Origin: Pseudodesulfovibrio sediminis
Lineage (GTDB): Bacteria > Desulfobacterota > Desulfovibrionia > Desulfovibrionales > Desulfovibrionaceae
Direction: 5' to 3'
Length of the DNA stretch: 64,000 nt
Assembly: GCF_020886695.1 (NCBI RefSeq)
Contig: NZ_AP024485.1
Location: 1,745,001 to 1,809,000 of the forward strand
The notes beneath the pieces are model-generated. The model searched no databases. It was not told the DNA's origin and saw only the letters and a list, made by a program, of their open reading frames with translations. A program made the translations under genes and the position numbers. This document shows positions 43,582-53,253 of the stretch, piece after piece; the first letter of the stretch is position 1; every line of letters starts with the position of its first letter.

Positions 43582-44316
43582 ATGGATTCTAAGAGGTTAA
43601 TTTTAATTCTCTTTTTCTTGTTTCTACCAAAACAGGTGATTGCAGAACAAATCAATATGCAGGTCATCATCTACCCTCCTCTCGCATACGAGGAAAATGG
43701 TGAACTCAAAGGCGTCGCCCCTGAAGTTGTGAAAGCAATCCAAGCCATTGTTGGCGACTCCAATCCGATCAAGGCCGCGCCTTGGCTTCGTGCTTATGAA
43801 GCGACCAAGGACGAATCCATGCAGGCCCTTTTTGCCATTGTTCGCATCCCCAAACGCGAAAAACTCTTCAAATGGGTCGGCCCTATCTTTGAAGAAGGTG
43901 ATTATTTCTTTAAAAGAAAAGGTGAGCCGATTGTGCTGCACTCTCTGGATGACGCCAAAAAAGTTGAGCGCATCGCTGTTCGAAAGGATGGCTATACACA
44001 TCAGACACTCACGGCCAATGGATTCACCAATCTGGACATCAGCCCTTCATATGAATCCAGCTACAGAAAACTCGACGAAGGCAGGGTTGACCTCGTTCTC
44101 ATGGGTGAGCGGACATACTATTACATGCTGAAAGATGCCGGGCTTGATCCGACAAAATTCGAACGGACCAACATCCGGTTTGCCGAGTCCGGCGCCTGGC
44201 TCGCATTTTCACGAGATATACCGGATGAGACCATCGCCAAATGGCAGCGAGCCTTGGACAGCCTCAAAGTGGACGGCAGTTTTGATGCGATCATGGAGCA
44301 CAACTTCCGACACTAG
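43582..44316 (+). CDS. Periplasmic solute-binding protein (family 3 type) 1
   Basis: 244 residues from the ATG at 43582 (an ATG at 43561 is also possible). Signal peptide ILFFLFLPKQVIA, then a typical opening for amino-acid-type binding proteins (QVIIYPPLAYEENGELKGVA). SLDDAKKVERIAVRKDGYTH and YRKLDEGRVDLVLMGE match the second binding protein at 60628, so the two are paralogues. No permease genes nearby, so it may serve a sensor or a distant transporter. The 310 bases before it contain only toxin-gene remains. Confidence 0.85.
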   Translation: MDSKRLILILFFLFLPKQVIAEQINMQVIIYPPLAYEENGELKGVAPEVVKAIQAIVGDSNPIKAAPWLRAYEATKDESMQALFAIVRIPKREKLFKWVGPIFEEGDYFFKRKGEPIVLHSLDDAKKVERIAVRKDGYTHQTLTANGFTNLDISPSYESSYRKLDEGRVDLVLMGERTYYYMLKDAGLDPTKFERTNIRFAESGAWLAFSRDIPDETIAKWQRALDSLKVDGSFDAIMEHNFRH

Positions 44317-44498
44317 TACCATGCCTTGGGCGGGATTCCAGGCCCCCACGTGCTCACGGCTAATGAATCGCTCGTACCAGGAAGGCTTTCGAGAATGAGC
44401 AGCACCAACTCCAATCAGACACTGTCCCCCGTTGTTATCCCATTGAGACACATGTGGCCCTCTTTGTAAGAAGCAGGCTATATTTCAGGAGAATTCAT

Positions 44499-44918
44499 AT
44501 GCAAATGACCGTAACGACCCCGGCCCTGCTTTTCCCTGCCATTTCACTGTTCATGCTGGCCTTCACCAATCGATTCCTGTCCTTGGGTGGACGCATACGC
44601 AGCCTGCACGACCAGTACCGTGAATCCATGGACGATTCCGTCCGTGCTCAGATCGAGAATCTCCGCCGACGCGTATACATGATCCGACACATGCAGGGAT
44701 ATGGCGTCATGGCCATGCTGAGCTGCATTTTTTCCATGGTCTGCATTTCCCTGGATCAATACATGGCTGGTCAGATCCTGTTTGGAGCCAGTCTTATTTT
44801 CCTGATCATATCCCTTGTCGTCTCGTTCATGGAAATCCGTATCTCCGTGAATGCTCTCGATATTCTGCTCAACGACATGAAGGCCAACCAGCCACAAAAA
44901 AAGACCCCGACCAAATGA
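44499..44918 (+). CDS. DUF2721 membrane protein
   Basis: 139 residues from the ATG at 44499 with GGAG upstream. Three membrane helices (near residues 5-22, 65-85, 90-112) with LLFPAISLFMLAFTNRFLSL and RRVYMIRHMQGYG, which match DUF2721 proteins. Function unknown. Confidence 0.75.
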   Translation: MQMTVTTPALLFPAISLFMLAFTNRFLSLGGRIRSLHDQYRESMDDSVRAQIENLRRRVYMIRHMQGYGVMAMLSCIFSMVCISLDQYMAGQILFGASLIFLIISLVVSFMEIRISVNALDILLNDMKANQPQKKTPTK

Positions 44919-44949
44919 TCGGAGCCTTGAAAAATTCTTGTTGCGCGCC

Positions 44950-45435
44950 CTAGATATACAGGGTCTGAAAATTCTGATTCACATCCGGGAACCTTGTAAA
45001 CTCCTCATATTCACGAGCAGCCTTGTGCATGTAGGAGACCATCTGCCCCACCAGATCACTTCGTTTCACCTTCCGGCTCCAGGACTTGACCTCGCAATCG
45101 CCAGGCGTTTCCAACGCCATGGACCACGTCATTTCCGTTTTATCGGTTATGTTGTCTGCGCCGCCCTTGGCATCCAGATGCAGATTGACCTTGGTGAAGG
45201 TGCCTCTATGTGCCGCCACAGCCCTGTTGATGGAAGCGATTTCCTTTTGAGAAAGCTTCAACTGCTCCAGGGAAACCGTCCCGCGAACCAACACCAAACC
45301 GGAAAGCCCTCGGGAAGAACTCCCGGATTTGAAAAAGTCTGTTTTAAATAAAACAGCGGCAGACAACACAAGAACAAAAGCCGTTATAATGGAGATTGTG
45401 ACTGCCTTGGTATTTCGCGCTTTTTTTACGCTCAT
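44950..45435 (-). CDS. Membrane-anchored hypothetical protein
   Basis: 161 residues. One N-terminal membrane helix (VTISIITAFVLVLSAAVLF, near residues 12-30) and a periplasmic domain with VRGTVSLEQLKLSQKEIASI, a shape seen in small envelope proteins. The start at 45435 puts the helix near the N terminus; the longer frame to 45480 lacks a ribosome-binding site. No family recognised. Confidence 0.6.
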   Translation of the reverse strand: MSVKKARNTKAVTISIITAFVLVLSAAVLFKTDFFKSGSSSRGLSGLVLVRGTVSLEQLKLSQKEIASINRAVAAHRGTFTKVNLHLDAKGGADNITDKTEMTWSMALETPGDCEVKSWSRKVKRSDLVGQMVSYMHKAAREYEEFTRFPDVNQNFQTLYI

Positions 45436-45667
45436 TGAACCGCACCCGTGTAACAATATTTCAACGCCACCGAGAAGCATGACCTTGCATGCCTGTACTA
45501 TTCTGAGTAACCCTAAAGAAAAATTGTTGTCAACGTATTCCCCAACATAAACAACCGAGAATAGTTACTTAATTATATTTTACGTACTATCCTGCACAAA
45601 CTGCCTCCAAGCCGTACTCATTCTTATTAGTTGTGCATATTATCCCGATACGGTACAATAGAATGAC

Positions 45668-46951
45668 ATGCGGAATAACAACAGAACACAATATCGAATC
45701 TCGGTAGATCAACTACAGCCAGGGGTTTTCATCCGACTGGAAAAAACCAACTGGTTTGACCACCCTTTTCTGTTCAGCCATTTCAAGATCAAGGACGCAG
45801 AGCAGATCAAGCTCATAAAAAACCTTGGTATTACGCATGTCCTCTGCCTTCCAGAAAAATGCGACGTCCTGCCCCTGAGTCCCGCAAAAGCGAAAAAGGC
45901 CAAGGTTATTGAGCCGGACAAGGCGCTCTCACAGGAAATTATTGACCACTTATGGGATATCAAGAGAGAGCGTACCCGTCGACTTAAAGAGAAGAAAAAT
46001 CATATAGCCCTGTGTGAAGAGCGATTCTTAACCTGCATCAAGACCTTTGACTCAATCCTGGCTGGCGTTCTCGGCGGCACTCTCGAATCCGTTGAACAAG
46101 CCTCTGCCTTTGTGGATCGTCTGACCACTTATTTTGTGGAGGATCGTGAATCCACCCTCCACCTCATGAATGTCAAGGCCAAGGAGGAGGCGACCTATTC
46201 CCATTCCATGAATGTGGCCATTCTCTCCATGATCGTGGGCAAGGAGTCGGGATTATCTCCCGGCGAAATGCACGCGCTCGGCCTTGGGGCGCTTTTCCAT
46301 GACATCGGCAAAGAACGTATCGACAAAAAGATTCTCAAGAAGCGCGGCGCACTGACCCGCCCGGAGCAGGATATTATGGAGCAACACCCTGCTTTCGGCG
46401 CAGGATTGTTGGCCGAGATCCACCTGTTCCCGCAAGCAGTGACCCGCATCGTGGCCCAGCATCACGAACGGATGGATGGTTCCGGCTATCCCGAAAAACT
46501 CGCAGACGATCAGATCGACAAGCTTGCCCGCATCGTGGCCGTGGCAAATGGCTACGACAACCATTGCAATCATGCCGATCCCCTGGAGTCACTCACGCCC
46601 TACCTGGCGCTCTCATACATGTTCGGGCAGCAGAAACACCTCTACGACGTGGAAGTGCTCGCCATGTTCATCCGTTGCCTGGGCGTCTATCCTCCCGGCA
46701 CCGTGGTGGAGCTGTCCAACGGCGCCATCGGCATGGTCATGGCCGTGAATCCCAAGAACCAGCTCAATCCGAGCGTGGTCCTGTATGATCCCGACGTCCC
46801 CAAGAAGGAAGCGCTCATCGTTGATCTGGCGGACGAGCCGGACCTGAGAGTGGAAAAATCCATCCGTCTGGCGCAACTGCCGAAAGAGGTGCACGACTAC
46901 CTCTCACCACGGGCACGGATCACCTATTACGTGGACCCCACAGGGCAATAA
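45668..46951 (+). CDS. DUF3391 plus HD-GYP domain protein (cyclic-di-GMP phosphodiesterase)
   Basis: 427 residues. The N-terminal 130 residues match DUF3391 (ISVDQLQPGVFIRLEKTNWF). The HD-GYP domain shows YSHSMNVAILS, LFHDIGKERID, QHHERMDGSGYPEKL and the Asp in VANGYDNHCNH. Activity: breakdown of cyclic di-GMP. About 230 bases of AT-rich intergenic DNA precede it and probably hold its promoter. It converges with the sigma-54 regulator downstream. Confidence 0.92.
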   Translation: MRNNNRTQYRISVDQLQPGVFIRLEKTNWFDHPFLFSHFKIKDAEQIKLIKNLGITHVLCLPEKCDVLPLSPAKAKKAKVIEPDKALSQEIIDHLWDIKRERTRRLKEKKNHIALCEERFLTCIKTFDSILAGVLGGTLESVEQASAFVDRLTTYFVEDRESTLHLMNVKAKEEATYSHSMNVAILSMIVGKESGLSPGEMHALGLGALFHDIGKERIDKKILKKRGALTRPEQDIMEQHPAFGAGLLAEIHLFPQAVTRIVAQHHERMDGSGYPEKLADDQIDKLARIVAVANGYDNHCNHADPLESLTPYLALSYMFGQQKHLYDVEVLAMFIRCLGVYPPGTVVELSNGAIGMVMAVNPKNQLNPSVVLYDPDVPKKEALIVDLADEPDLRVEKSIRLAQLPKEVHDYLSPRARITYYVDPTGQ

Positions 46952-47027
46952 CCCCTTCCCCTGTTTCGGCGCAGCCTGTTCCCCGCTGTTGACGCGCTGC
47001 CAGCCGCCTTTCACACTCAAGTATATA

Positions 47028-47053
47028 GCAAAAAAAAGCCGCCCCTCGGGCGA
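47028..47053 (-). terminator. Terminator of the sigma-54 regulator gene
   Basis: On the minus strand GTCGCCCGAGGGGCGGC forms a short GC-rich stem followed by TTTTTTT. One mismatch in the stem. It lies 45 bases after the stop. Confidence 0.6.
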
Positions 47054-47096
47054 CCAGCGAACTCCATTGACAACTCGTTGTTTGAAAAAACCAGAG

Positions 47097-48518
47097 TTAT
47101 ACTTCAACACCTTGTTTCTTATATTCATTGAGTTTGTTCCTGAGGGTACGAACGGAAATCCCGAGCAGCTCCGCCGCACGGGTACGATTCCCGGTGGTCT
47201 CCTCAAGACTCTTGAGAATGAGCCGCTTCTCCATCTCGTGAAGCGGCATGACCGACAACGCTTCATCCGGTGAAGACGGTGCCGCGGCCTCGCTCGCGGC
47301 CTGCTGATCAGCGTCGACCTGACCGAGATCATCGGGGGTCCACTGCTCATCGCCCATGAGAAAATGCCTGGTCTGTATAGGGCCTTCCCCGGCCAGCAGC
47401 ACGGCACGCTCCATGAGGTTCTGGAGCTCGCGCACATTGCCCGGCCAGCCGTAGGACATGAGCCAATCCTTGACATCCTCGGCAAAGGCGAGCTGTCCCA
47501 GTCCATAGGTAGCTGTAAATTTGTTGGTGAAGTATTCAGCCAGCAGAAGGACGTCGTCTCCACGCTCCTTGAGCGGCGGCAGAGCAAGCGGAATCACATT
47601 GAGACGATAAAACAGATCCTGTCGGAACTTGCCCTCGTTCACCGTGGTCTCGATATCCCTGTTGGTGGTGGCCAGCACACGCACATCGATCTTGACTGTT
47701 TCCACTCCGCCCACACGGTCGAACTCGGACTCCTGAAGCACGCGCAACAGTTTGGCCTGAAGCCCCAGGTCCATCTCCGTGATTTCATCAAGAAGAATAG
47801 TGCCGCCGTCAGCCAGCTCGAACTTGCCGAGCTTGCGATTAATGGCACCGGTAAACGCGCCTTTTTCATGACCGAACAATTCCGATTCCAGCAGATGTTC
47901 CGGCAGGGCCGCGCAGTTGATTGCGACAAAGGGTTTGTCCGTCCGATTCGAATTATGATGCAGGTAACGGGCGAACATCTCCTTACCTGTGCCGGATTCG
48001 CCGGAGATTAGTACCGTCGCCTTGCTGCCAGCCACCTGGCGAGCCAGGGCGAGCACTCGCAGCACGGCGTTATGACGGCCGATGATCCGAAATTTCCCAT
48101 GAGAAGACGGTGAAGGCACAGCTGTTTTGACCACAGCGGGTTCCGGTTCGACAGCCGGTTCCGGCACGTCTTCGGGGATGAGCAATTTGATCTTCTCCCA
48201 GATGAGCGGCTCGATCCAGTAATCGCGGGCACCAAGCTCAAGGAACTCCGTGGCCGCCTCGGCATTGCCGGACCCGGAAAAAATCACCACCGGAGGAAAG
48301 CCTTCAATGGTCTGCGCCTTCTGGAGAAAGGCCTTGGCATCAAACCCCTGAAGTTCGGGACGGCAAAAGATAAGACAGGGATTCGACTTCTTGATGAACC
48401 CGAGCGCACCCATGAGGTTGTCGGCCAGCCCGGCCTGTAGCCCGGCTTGCTGCAAGGTGGGAAATATCCCGGTGACGGACTGGGGTTCCGCGATGAAAAG
48501 TACTGTTTTAGCCGACAT
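47097..48518 (-). CDS. NtrC-type sigma-54 regulator with degenerate receiver
   Basis: 473 residues from the ATG at 48518. A receiver-like domain (1-115) lacks the phosphoacceptor: the place of the Asp reads CLIFCRPELQGFD. The AAA+ domain is complete: [32 protein letters not shown] (sigma-54 contact), GGTILLDEI, then RFRQ-type segments. The C terminus NRTRAAELLGISVRTLRNKL is a Fis-type helix-turn-helix. The domain order resembles flagellar FlrC/FlgR activators. Without the Asp, control must be by another route. Confidence 0.92.
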   Translation of the reverse strand: MSAKTVLFIAEPQSVTGIFPTLQQAGLQAGLADNLMGALGFIKKSNPCLIFCRPELQGFDAKAFLQKAQTIEGFPPVVIFSGSGNAEAATEFLELGARDYWIEPLIWEKIKLLIPEDVPEPAVEPEPAVVKTAVPSPSSHGKFRIIGRHNAVLRVLALARQVAGSKATVLISGESGTGKEMFARYLHHNSNRTDKPFVAINCAALPEHLLESELFGHEKGAFTGAINRKLGKFELADGGTILLDEITEMDLGLQAKLLRVLQESEFDRVGGVETVKIDVRVLATTNRDIETTVNEGKFRQDLFYRLNVIPLALPPLKERGDDVLLLAEYFTNKFTATYGLGQLAFAEDVKDWLMSYGWPGNVRELQNLMERAVLLAGEGPIQTRHFLMGDEQWTPDDLGQVDADQQAASEAAAPSSPDEALSVMPLHEMEKRLILKSLEETTGNRTRAAELLGISVRTLRNKLNEYKKQGVEV

Positions 48519-48840
48519 GATCTCTTCTATTAACGGTAAGTTGGATTGTTTACAAGGGGTTCGCACATTCAGGGGCGTGCTCCAGTGCACGCCAAACACT
48601 CACCAGTCCAATTTCAAAACATCAAATCGCCTCAGACGGCCCACCGAAGATCAATAAATATTTCTTAACATAATGAAATACTTGATTGTAATAATTGAGT
48701 GCAACCTTTGACACAATCCGTTCAGTCCACCGACTGGAAAAAACCCGTGATGATCCTCCTTGCTACGGAACAGCTTCCTTTCTTGCCCTGCTTCACCCCA
48801 TCTGCTACTTCTCGATTGCTTAACCGCAAATGAGAAAATA
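48519..48840. other. Intergenic region between divergent regulator and glycan genes
   Basis: About 320 bases. AT-rich between 48655 and 48710. No clear sigma-54 motif on either strand and no open frame of interest. It should contain the two divergent promoters. Confidence 0.35.
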
Positions 48841-50943
48841 ATGATCAAAACATCCATACCAGTCCTCTGTTACCACAACGTTTCTGACGTTGACGGCCAT
48901 ACCCCGGAACGCTTTTGCGAGCACCTGGACGCCATTGTCGCTGCCGGGTACTCAACCATTTCCTCACGGGATCTGCTGGCCGTTACCCGTGGCCAGATAA
49001 AAGCCCCCGGAAAATCCGTGGTCCTCACCTTTGACGACGGCCACCTCTCCAACTGGCTGACCGTGGTTCCGGAACTGGAGAAACGGGGCATGACAGGCAC
49101 CTTTTTCGTGCTCACGGATTTTACCGTGCCGGGCACAGTGCGCACCTTTGAGACCGCTCCGGCCCTGACCACCATGCCGCAAGCCTTCAAGGACGCACAT
49201 CTGAACGGTGATTTTTCCCAATTCATCAACGAAGCTGAAATCAAGGCCATGCTCGACAAGGGGATGGAGATTTTTTCACACGGTTGCCGCCACAGGGGAG
49301 CGTTCATCGACCTGAAGCCGCTCCAGCCCATGGGCAAGGGCGCCCATTGGGGCGCATGGTCCATCTATCCGGGATTCAAGGAAGACTGGCCCACATTCAA
49401 GGTCTCCAGCGGGTATGTGTATGACGGATTTGAACCCGTTCTTGATGGGCTGGACAAACCCCGTTTCTTCAAACGATCCACCGAAGACCGGCTCGCGTTC
49501 TGCCGCAAGGATTTCAAGAAAAGCCTTGAGCGCATCCGCAAACTGAACGGCTATGACGAGCAGGTATTCTGCTGGCCCTGGGGCAACTTTGACAAAGCCG
49601 CCGAGGACGAACTGAAAGCGGCCGGCTATGTCGGTGCGTTCACGCTGGAACGGTGGGCCAACACCAAAGGCACAGACCCGTTCCGCCTCAACCGCATCGG
49701 CGTGGGCAAAAACAAGACCGGAAAATGGGTACAGTCCCGACTGAAAATGTACGGCACCAGCTTGTCTGCCAAACTTTTTTTCAAGCTGCACACCAAACGG
49801 CCAGAGGTGCGTGCCGTGCTCTACACCACGGACTCCACAAAGGTCTCGGGCGGCAGTCGCCAGATGATCAACAACATCAAGGCCATGGCAGCCATGGGGC
49901 TCAAGGTGTATGCAGTGATCACGCCGGACACGCCCATCAATGGAGCACTGGACGGCGTGGACGTGACCATCATCCACTGTGACTATTTCAAGGAATACAA
50001 ACGCGCTGGCAAATTCCTCAAAGGTATCATCGAACAGCACGGGATCAATGTCGTGCACACCTTCCACAACAGGGCATACAAAATGGGTGTGCTGGCCCGG
50101 CTCATGGGAGCGAAGTTCAAGCTGTTCATCAACCGAGGTGTCATCTCCCGGCCCAACGCCATCTTTTTCCTGTGGACCGCCCTGTCCCACGGCGTCATTG
50201 CCAACTCCCGCCAGTGCGCCGAGGTCATGCGCCGATACTGGGTCAGCAAAAAACGGCTGAACGTGGTCTACAACGCCTATGCCGGACCTGACCACGGCGA
50301 CCCGAAACCGCGCAAAAAGCGTGGTACCCGCTTCATCTACATAGGCAACACCGTAGACATCAAAGGGTTTGACGTTTTTTTGGATGCCGCGGCCAAACTG
50401 TGTGACACAGGATGTCGTGACATCGAATTCGTGGCCGTGGGCGTGCCTGAAGACCGACTGGAACGGTTTGCCGACAACCTGACTCCCGCTGTCCGTGAAC
50501 GGTTGAAAATCGCCGGCGTCATCCCGCATGAGCAGGTCCTTGAGGAACTCAGATTTGCCGATGTACAGGTGGTCTCTTCACGCAAGGAGAGCCTGCCCAA
50601 CGCCCTGCTTGAAGGCTTTGACCTGGGGGTGCCCGGGGTCTGCACCCGCGTGGGCGGCATCCCGGAGATTATCCACGACAACATTACCGGTTTTCTCTGC
50701 GAATCCGAGGACTCAACCTGTCTGGCCGAAAAAATGCGCTTCATGGCAGAGAATCCAACCACACGTTTTGCCTTGGGCGCCAACGGACGAGCCGTGGTCC
50801 GCACCCTGCTGACCCCGGAAGCCAAAGGATACAATCTCATGCGCGTCTATATGGGCGAACAGCTGAATTCCCCTCTGCCTCTGGAAGCCATCGCTCAGAC
50901 CGTGGAAATCGAGGAGCAACCCCATGGACAGTGCCAACACTGA
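48841..50943 (+). CDS. Fusion of polysaccharide deacetylase and glycosyltransferase family 4
   Basis: 700 residues. Residues 1-280 form a NodB-type deacetylase: PVLCYHNVS, VVLTFDDGHLSNWL (metal-binding Asp-Asp), FSHGCRHRG and WPWGNFDKAAEDEL. Residues about 320-680 form a GT-B glycosyltransferase (GGSRQMINNIKAMAAMGLKV, RKESLPNALLEGFDLGVPGV, GGIPEIIHDNITGFL). The fused layout suggests that one protein both trims an acetyl group and adds a sugar on one glycan. It overlaps the following glycosyltransferase gene by 20 bases. Weak ribosome-binding site (GAGAAAATA). Confidence 0.9.
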   Translation: MIKTSIPVLCYHNVSDVDGHTPERFCEHLDAIVAAGYSTISSRDLLAVTRGQIKAPGKSVVLTFDDGHLSNWLTVVPELEKRGMTGTFFVLTDFTVPGTVRTFETAPALTTMPQAFKDAHLNGDFSQFINEAEIKAMLDKGMEIFSHGCRHRGAFIDLKPLQPMGKGAHWGAWSIYPGFKEDWPTFKVSSGYVYDGFEPVLDGLDKPRFFKRSTEDRLAFCRKDFKKSLERIRKLNGYDEQVFCWPWGNFDKAAEDELKAAGYVGAFTLERWANTKGTDPFRLNRIGVGKNKTGKWVQSRLKMYGTSLSAKLFFKLHTKRPEVRAVLYTTDSTKVSGGSRQMINNIKAMAAMGLKVYAVITPDTPINGALDGVDVTIIHCDYFKEYKRAGKFLKGIIEQHGINVVHTFHNRAYKMGVLARLMGAKFKLFINRGVISRPNAIFFLWTALSHGVIANSRQCAEVMRRYWVSKKRLNVVYNAYAGPDHGDPKPRKKRGTRFIYIGNTVDIKGFDVFLDAAAKLCDTGCRDIEFVAVGVPEDRLERFADNLTPAVRERLKIAGVIPHEQVLEELRFADVQVVSSRKESLPNALLEGFDLGVPGVCTRVGGIPEIIHDNITGFLCESEDSTCLAEKMRFMAENPTTRFALGANGRAVVRTLLTPEAKGYNLMRVYMGEQLNSPLPLEAIAQTVEIEEQPHGQCQH

Positions 50944-52501
50944 TTCACTGAGTGCCGCCTGGCGCGCCCTGCCTGAAGGACTCAAGACCAAACTGCGCCT
51001 GGGCTTCACAGGCAAATCCCACCTGCTCGACATTGCGGGCTGGTGCCTGCGCTCGGGAAACCTCGCCCTGAACCCCATCGCCAACAACGCCATTGAAACC
51101 GCGGTCAGAGAGAACCCACTGGACGGGGCCATGGCCGCCGAGCTCCTTGCCCTTGCGCCAATCCGCACTCTACTCAACCCCGACATAGTCACCCGGCTGA
51201 CCTCGCTGTCCACGAACTGGCGCATCCCTGCTGACCTGGAGGACTACCGACACCATCTGGCCACCCGAGATTTTGCGGCCATCAAGACGTACATCACCCA
51301 GGCGGTGGCTGACGATCCCGACAATCTCTATTGGATGGAACAGGCCACGACTATCGGATGCATAGATAACGACATTGAATTTTGTACCGAATCCTTAAAT
51401 AAAAACACCGCCAACGGTGTCGAAAAAAATATTTCCGACACAGAAACAACCGTGACCGCGTTGTTTACACCGCAAGCCACCCCGAAAGCACAGGCTTTAA
51501 TGAATGCAGTAGCAGCGACTCCCTGGAACATACATCTCGCTTTACGCGCTTATGACACATTGAAAGGTATCTGCAATAAGCGGGCGGCTCTGCCCGGCAC
51601 AACCGCCATCCTGCTCTATTCATGGAACAAGGCGGCTGAACTGGACGCGACCCTGGCTTCGCTACTGGAATCCGACCTTGGCAACGCCTCGATTTTTGTC
51701 CTGAACAACGGCTCAACAGACGGCACAGCAGACATGCTCGACAAGTGGAGCGAGCGCTTTGCGTCCGAACTCGGTGCAGCGCGTTTCACCGTGATCACGT
51801 TGCCGGTCAACATCGGTGCGGCAGCGGCCCGCAACTGGCTCATGCATCTGGAGGCAGTGCAGACACACGATTTCATCTGTTATCTTGATGACGATGTGGA
51901 ATTGCCCGTCGATTGGCTGCCTCGTCTGGGCGCGGCTGTGGACGAATATCCTGAAGCAGGCGTATGGGGCTGCAAGGTGGTTGACCACGCCAATACGGTG
52001 CTCATGCAAAGCGCGGACACCCATCTGCTGGCCGCCCCGGAACCGACCATGGACCTCGGCCGCGCGGCCCCCAACCCATTCAGGTTGTCTGATCTTCATA
52101 TTCAGACCCTGGATTCCGGACTGTTCGACTTCATGCGCCCCTGCGCCTCGGTCACGGGATGCTGTCACCTGTTCCGCACGACCACTTTGCTGGAAAGCGG
52201 CGACTTTGCCCTCCAGCTTTCACCCTCGCAATACGACGACATGGAGCACGACCTGCGGCTCTGTGAAGCAGAGCTTTTCCCTGTCTATCAAGGGCATCTG
52301 ACCGTGCATCACAAAAAACGCAGCGGCGCGGCGTCACGGACCTCCATGCAGGAAGAAGGTAATGCGCTTGGCAACAAGTACAAAATGCAGACGATGCATG
52401 AGGCGGGGGATATCGCTGCTGCCATGCAGGCAGAACAACAGCTTTTGGAGGGGGATATCCTGCGAAAGCTGGCGTTTTTGGATGAATGGGGTACTGCCTG
52501 A
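50924..52501 (+). CDS. Glycosyltransferase family 2 with an extra N-terminal domain
   Basis: 525 residues. The first 220 residues have no recognisable domain and are rich in helices. The GT-A domain begins TTAILLYSWNKAAELDATLA with VLNNGSTDGTADML and the metal-binding YLDDDVELP. ASVTGCCHLFRTTTLLESG and YDDMEHDLRLCEAELFPVY follow. Paired with the deacetylase-glycosyltransferase fusion, probably for surface or flagellin glycan. The bases around 51370-51470 code for an atypical AT-rich stretch (TESLNKNTANGVEKN), possibly an insertion. Confidence 0.88.
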   Translation: MDSANTDSLSAAWRALPEGLKTKLRLGFTGKSHLLDIAGWCLRSGNLALNPIANNAIETAVRENPLDGAMAAELLALAPIRTLLNPDIVTRLTSLSTNWRIPADLEDYRHHLATRDFAAIKTYITQAVADDPDNLYWMEQATTIGCIDNDIEFCTESLNKNTANGVEKNISDTETTVTALFTPQATPKAQALMNAVAATPWNIHLALRAYDTLKGICNKRAALPGTTAILLYSWNKAAELDATLASLLESDLGNASIFVLNNGSTDGTADMLDKWSERFASELGAARFTVITLPVNIGAAAARNWLMHLEAVQTHDFICYLDDDVELPVDWLPRLGAAVDEYPEAGVWGCKVVDHANTVLMQSADTHLLAAPEPTMDLGRAAPNPFRLSDLHIQTLDSGLFDFMRPCASVTGCCHLFRTTTLLESGDFALQLSPSQYDDMEHDLRLCEAELFPVYQGHLTVHHKKRSGAASRTSMQEEGNALGNKYKMQTMHEAGDIAAAMQAEQQLLEGDILRKLAFLDEWGTA

Positions 52502-53179
52502 TTTTTTTAAGCACGCGCCTGCAGCGCGAGAGCCAATTTTTGGGGCATGCGCCCCAAAGGCTTTCCCTGCCCTTCGCGGGCGGCGGTCTCTTTTTGAGGA
52601 ACAAAAAGAGACGCAAAAAGCTCCTTGCACGAACTTGCCCGCCCACGGTTTGATGACAAGAAGCTGATCAACTCGGGACGGCTCCATGCTGGAGTAATAA
52701 AAGGAATGCCCTCTCCGAAATCCGCCGGGGTGAGTTGGTGTATTCGTATCCCCTAACCGGAGCCGCCGTCCTTTCGTTGTCAGCTTCTAAGCCTTTCAAA
52801 CAGGGCTAAGCTAGGACGAATTGAGCAGAGCCAATTCGGAATCCAAGGCTGTCCATAAGGCTACCGACAACCTATAATCCAAGCCTCACACACCAACAAC
52901 GCAGGCTCTTACAGCGACGAGCAATCGGAGGCAAACCTTAGAGCCTGTCTCGGGCGACGCAACGCAGCCCGACCGAGTTTGCGTCGCAGACAATCTGTCG
53001 GGCAGTGCAGTCGCCTACAGGCTCTTAGGTGCGCTTCTTCGATCACACACAACAAAAGCGTTTTTTGCCTCCTTTTTGCCGCTTCGCAAAAAGCAGGTCG
53101 CCGTAAAGGCGAAACCTTTGAAATAAATTAGGATTGCCCCCCCACCGCGCAGCGCGCAATACATTAAAAAGCACATTCC
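52502..53179. other. Repeat-like intergenic region of about 680 bases
   Basis: Holds several short inverted repeats: GTCTCTTTTTGAGG...AAAAAGAGAC near 52588-52611, GGGGCATGCGCCCC at 52541-52554, and AGAGCCTGT (52940-52948) with ACAGGCTCT (53017-53025) around a GC-rich core. Overlapping frames here have no protein-like content. It looks like intergenic repeats of the genome, probably related to elements elsewhere. Confidence 0.5.
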
Positions 53180-53184
53180 CAAAA

Positions 53185-53221
53185 AAGAAGGCGCACCCTG
53201 ACAAACAGGGTGCGCCTTCTT
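53185..53221 (-). terminator. Terminator of the mrp gene
   Basis: AAGAAGGCGCACCCTG (53185-53200), loop ACAAA, CAGGGTGCGCCTTCTT (53206-53221). On the minus strand the stem is followed by a run of T. A perfect 16-bp stem, 33 bases after the mrp stop. Confidence 0.85.
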
Positions 53222-53253
53222 CAAATGTCTTTAAAGACCGTGCGTCAGCACAT

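Noticed and set aside
52152-52646. Minus-strand frame over the end of the glycosyltransferase gene
   Set aside because: Half of it mirrors the glycosyltransferase and the other half covers intergenic repeats.
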